A stretch of 64,000 nt of DNA from AP-15 sp963750195 (lineage in GTDB: Bacteria > Pseudomonadota > Alphaproteobacteria > ATCC43930 > CGMCC-115725), in contig CAVVPS010000017.1 in NCBI GenBank assembly GCA_963750195.1, positions 1 through 64,000 on the forward strand, in the 5' to 3' direction. The notes under the pieces were generated by a model that did no database searches, was not told where the DNA came from, and worked only from the letters and a program-made list of their open reading frames with translations. Positions 61,393-64,000 of the stretch are shown here, in pieces (within the stretch, counting starts at the first letter, position 1; every line of letters starts with the position of its first letter). The position numbers and the translations under genes are program-made.

Positions 61393-64000
61393 TCAGCGCG
61401 CGCCGACCGGCTCAGGCAGGGCAGCGTCTACTGCCTCCGGCGGTTGCGCTTCGGTGGTGTAGGCAGTCGGATACGTCCGCATCAGCATCGCAACGAGAGC
61501 GGTCCAGCCGGTCTGGTGTGCGGCGCCGAGACCCTTGCCGGTGTCGCCGTTGAAAAATTCGTAGAACAAGACATTGTCTTTGAAATTCACATCGTTCTGC
61601 TCGAGCGCGGAATCGCCGAATACCGGCCGATGCCCGGCTTCATCGCGGAGAAATAGTCGGCACAAACGGCGCGCCAATTCGGCGGCGACCTCGCCCAGGT
61701 GGAGCAACGTGCCGGAGCCAACCGGACATTCGACCTTGAAATCGTCGCCGTAATAGCTGTGAAATCTCTGCAACAACTCGATCAACAGGAAATTGACCGG
61801 AAACCAGATCGGCCCACGCCAATTCGAATTGCCGCCGAAAACGTCGGTTGCGCATTCTCCCGCTACGTAATGGACACTGATCTGGTTGCCGGCGTGCTCG
61901 AAAACATAAGGGTTGCTTTCGTGAAATTTGGACAATGATCGGACGCCGTAATCCGACAAAAACTCGGTCTCATCGAGCATGCGGGCGAGCAGGCGCTTCA
62001 TGCGGTGGCCTCGCAGCAGCGACAGCAGGTGCCTCTCGCCGGCGCTGGGATCAACCCAGCGCGAGACCAGCCGCGCCAGCTTCGGCCGGTGGTCGAGAAA
62101 CCAGCGCAGCCGTGCGGTGAAGTGCGGTAATCGGGTGAATACCGAACTGTCCAGCACCTCGACCGCAAACAATGGGATCAGCCCGACCATCGAGCGTAAA
62201 CGCAGGGGGATCCGCTCGCCGTCGGGCAGGTGCAGGACATCGTAGTAGAATTCGTCGGTCTCGTCCCACAGCCCGATGCCCTCGCCGCCGATATTGGTCA
62301 TCGCCTCGGCGATATACAGGAAATGTTCGAAGAATTTGCTGGCCAGGTCCTCGTAGACGCGGTCGTCAAGCGCCAGTTCAAGGGCGATACGCATTAGGTT
62401 GAGCGTGTACATCGCCATCCAGGCGGTGCCGTCCGACTGGTTGATCGCGCCGCCGGTCGGCAACGGCGCGCTGCGGTCAAAAATGCCGATATTGTCGAGA
62501 CCGAGAAAACCGCCCTGGAAGATGTTGTGTCCCTCGGCATCCTTGCGGTTGACCCACCAGGTAAAATTCAACATCAGTCTGTGGAAAACCGTTTCAAGAA
62601 AGGCCCGGTCGCCTTGGCCGCGCCGCTCGCGATCGATTTCATATAGCCGCCAGGTCGCCCAGGCATGTACCGGCGGGTTGACGTCGCCGAATGCCCATTC
62701 ATAGGCGGGCAGCTGGCCATTGGGGTGCATGTACCAGTCGCGCGTCAGCAGAACCAGCTGCCTTTTGGCGTAGGCCGGATCGACGCGAGCCAATATCACG
62801 CAATGAAAGGCGAGATCCCATGACGCATACCACGGATATTCCCATTTGTCGGGCACCGAGATGATGTCGGCGTTATTCAGATGGCGCCAGTCCGAGTTGC
62901 GCCCGTGTCGCCGCGATTCCGGTGGCGCCGGTTGCAGCGGGTCGCCATCGAGCCATTCCGGGATGTCGAAATAGTAGAACTGTTTGGTCCACAGCATGCC
63001 GGCGAGCGATTGGCGATGCACCCGTCGGGTATCGGGATCGTCGATGTCGCGTTCCAGCTCGGCATAAAACTCGTCGGCCTCGGCGCAGCGCCGGTGAAAG
63101 ACGTCGCTGAAATCGTCGAACCCGGGGTCGTCGCCATCACGCGTCAGCCGCAAGCGCAACCGTGCGTTGCCGCCTGCTGGCAAAGTCAACTGATAATGCG
63201 CCGCGACCTTGGTGCCGAGTCGTGCCGGGTTCACCGCCGCCGGATCGCCATTGACGATGTAGTCGTTGATCCCGTCCTTGAAATATTGACCCGGCGCGTT
63301 CATTCCCGAGAGCCGCCGGATGTTGGTGTCGTTTTCGCAAAAGAGAAATTGCGGACGACCCTCGCAGCGCAGTCGCATCGGCGTCAGCAGCGGATGGTCG
63401 ATCGAGATCGAGTCGCTACCGCGGGCCAATAGCCGCGGCTTCATTGATTCCGGCTTCCACGACCAGATATTGCGCGCCCAAAGCTGCGGCAGCACATGCA
63501 GTGACGCCTCCTCGGGCGCGCGATTGTAGATCGTCACCTGCATCAGGATGTCGTCGGGATCGGCCTTGGCATATTCAATCTCGACATCGAAATAGCGGCT
63601 CTCGGCAAATACGCCGGTATCGATCAACTCAAATTCCGCCATGCCCTTGCCGCGCCGCCGATTTTCCTCGACCAGCTGTGCGTAGGGAAATGCCGCCTGC
63701 GGGTATTTATAAAGCATCCGCATGTAGGAATGGGTCGGCGTACCGTCGAGGTAGTAATAGAGTTCCTTGACGTCCTCGCCGTGATTGCCTTCCGAATTGG
63801 TCAGCCCGAACAGCCGTTCCTTGAGGATTGGGTCGTGGCCGTTCCACAGGGCGAGACCGAGACACAGCAGCAGCTGATCGTCGCTAAAGCCGCCGATCGC
63901 GTCCTCGCCCCAGCGATAGGCGCGGCTGCGCGCATGGTCGTGCGGCAGATACTCCCAAGCGGCGCCGTAGGGACTGTAATCCTCGCGCACCGTGCCCCAT
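61393..64000 (-). CDS. Large GH63/MGH1-like glycosidase, partial at window end
   Basis: The protein runs off the right edge. At least 869 residues are visible. The start REDYSPYGAAWEYLPHDHAR fits a few tens of residues inside the family N-terminus, so the true start lies beyond 64000. It resembles MGH1-like (mannosylglycerate hydrolase-like, GH63-clan) glucosidases, an (alpha/alpha)6 barrel: PWYASWDLAFHCVILARVDP, GQLPAYEWAFGDVNPPVHAW, GGAINQSDGTAWMAMYTLNL and SNWRGPIWFPVNFLLIELLQ. The conserved acidic residues in ASWDLAF and YEWAFGD are catalytic candidates. The substrate is unknown, possibly glucosyl-glycerate or trehalose-type sugars. Confidence 0.85.
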   Translation of the reverse strand, partial: WGTVREDYSPYGAAWEYLPHDHARSRAYRWGEDAIGGFSDDQLLLCLGLALWNGHDPILKERLFGLTNSEGNHGEDVKELYYYLDGTPTHSYMRMLYKYPQAAFPYAQLVEENRRRGKGMAEFELIDTGVFAESRYFDVEIEYAKADPDDILMQVTIYNRAPEEASLHVLPQLWARNIWSWKPESMKPRLLARGSDSISIDHPLLTPMRLRCEGRPQFLFCENDTNIRRLSGMNAPGQYFKDGINDYIVNGDPAAVNPARLGTKVAAHYQLTLPAGGNARLRLRLTRDGDDPGFDDFSDVFHRRCAEADEFYAELERDIDDPDTRRVHRQSLAGMLWTKQFYYFDIPEWLDGDPLQPAPPESRRHGRNSDWRHLNNADIISVPDKWEYPWYASWDLAFHCVILARVDPAYAKRQLVLLTRDWYMHPNGQLPAYEWAFGDVNPPVHAWATWRLYEIDRERRGQGDRAFLETVFHRLMLNFTWWVNRKDAEGHNIFQGGFLGLDNIGIFDRSAPLPTGGAINQSDGTAWMAMYTLNLMRIALELALDDRVYEDLASKFFEHFLYIAEAMTNIGGEGIGLWDETDEFYYDVLHLPDGERIPLRLRSMVGLIPLFAVEVLDSSVFTRLPHFTARLRWFLDHRPKLARLVSRWVDPSAGERHLLSLLRGHRMKRLLARMLDETEFLSDYGVRSLSKFHESNPYVFEHAGNQISVHYVAGECATDVFGGNSNWRGPIWFPVNFLLIELLQRFHSYYGDDFKVECPVGSGTLLHLGEVAAELARRLCRLFLRDEAGHRPVFGDSALEQNDVNFKDNVLFYEFFNGDTGKGLGAAHQTGWTALVAMLMRTYPTAYTTEAQPPEAVDAALPEPVGAR

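Noticed and set aside
1..64000. CRISPR array, rRNA or tRNA genes, insertion sequences
   Set aside because: I saw no regularly spaced repeats, no rRNA-like stretch, no T-loop GTTCGAATC pattern in a gene-free region and no transposase-like ORF.

Overview
The window is GC-rich, densely coding chromosomal DNA from an alphaproteobacterium, most likely Rhodospirillales-like (the order is an inference). The main evidence is gene order. Two conserved alphaproteobacterial core blocks are present. The first is rpmH-rnpA-yidD-yidC-yihA-argB (2400-6665). The second is the chromosome-origin neighbourhood: parB-parA-rsmG-mnmG ... mnmE ... rho-hemJ-hemH-hemE on the minus strand, then a switch to ppsR-(maf)-aroE-coaE-dnaQ on the plus strand, then secB/fxsA and tim44-mltA-smr. 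Two near-perfect parS sites (19355 and 21319) and a hemE/ppsR intergenic region carrying DnaA-box-like 9-mers suggest the replication origin is near 35.5-35.9 kb.

Layout. 0-2.3 kb: an HpnL/flippase-like membrane protein, a small coupled ORF and a ferritin-like protein. 2.3-7.7 kb: ribosomal protein L34, RNase P, membrane insertion, ribosome assembly GTPase, arginine synthesis, a HAD nucleotidase and BolA. 7.7-11.6 kb: aroB/aroK, a tiny membrane protein, xerD and accA. 11.7-17.1 kb: an accessory stretch (DUF2076, CoA transferase, FkbM methyltransferase, metal-chelate-type binding protein, a half-length SUMT-like protein). 17.1-21.3 kb: chromosome partitioning and tRNA modification. 21.3-24.5 kb: a lower-GC insertion between mnmG and mnmE with a ribbon-helix-helix gene and an XRE regulator followed by three uncharacterised genes. 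24.5-35.5 kb: mnmE, ferredoxin, YyaL-type protein, quinone oxidoreductase, a polytopic membrane protein, rho and the haem genes. 35.5-39.6 kb: origin candidate and the rightward core genes. 39.8-49.5 kb: fxsA, tim44, mltA, an inserted lactate-utilisation operon lutABC, smr, hldE, mmcB and an SbmA/YddA-type ABC exporter. 49.6-64 kb: lysS, lipoproteins, a TPR-glycosyltransferase, a NitT/TauT-type ABC transporter, a 2OG-Fe(II) oxygenase, a DcaP-like porin, VOC and DUF1223 proteins, and a large GH63/MGH1-like glycosidase that runs off the window end.

Two points matter for any user. First, at least ten genes, including the normally essential yidC, hemH, hldE and parA, are each broken by single-base indels that restore a perfect family match when corrected. 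Many lie in short homopolymers, so sequencing or assembly error is more likely than gene decay. Second, the least ordinary content is the small uncharacterised operon at 22.5-24.5 kb, an in-frame palindromic element inside the G domain of mnmE, and a short maf-like remnant reading into aroE.
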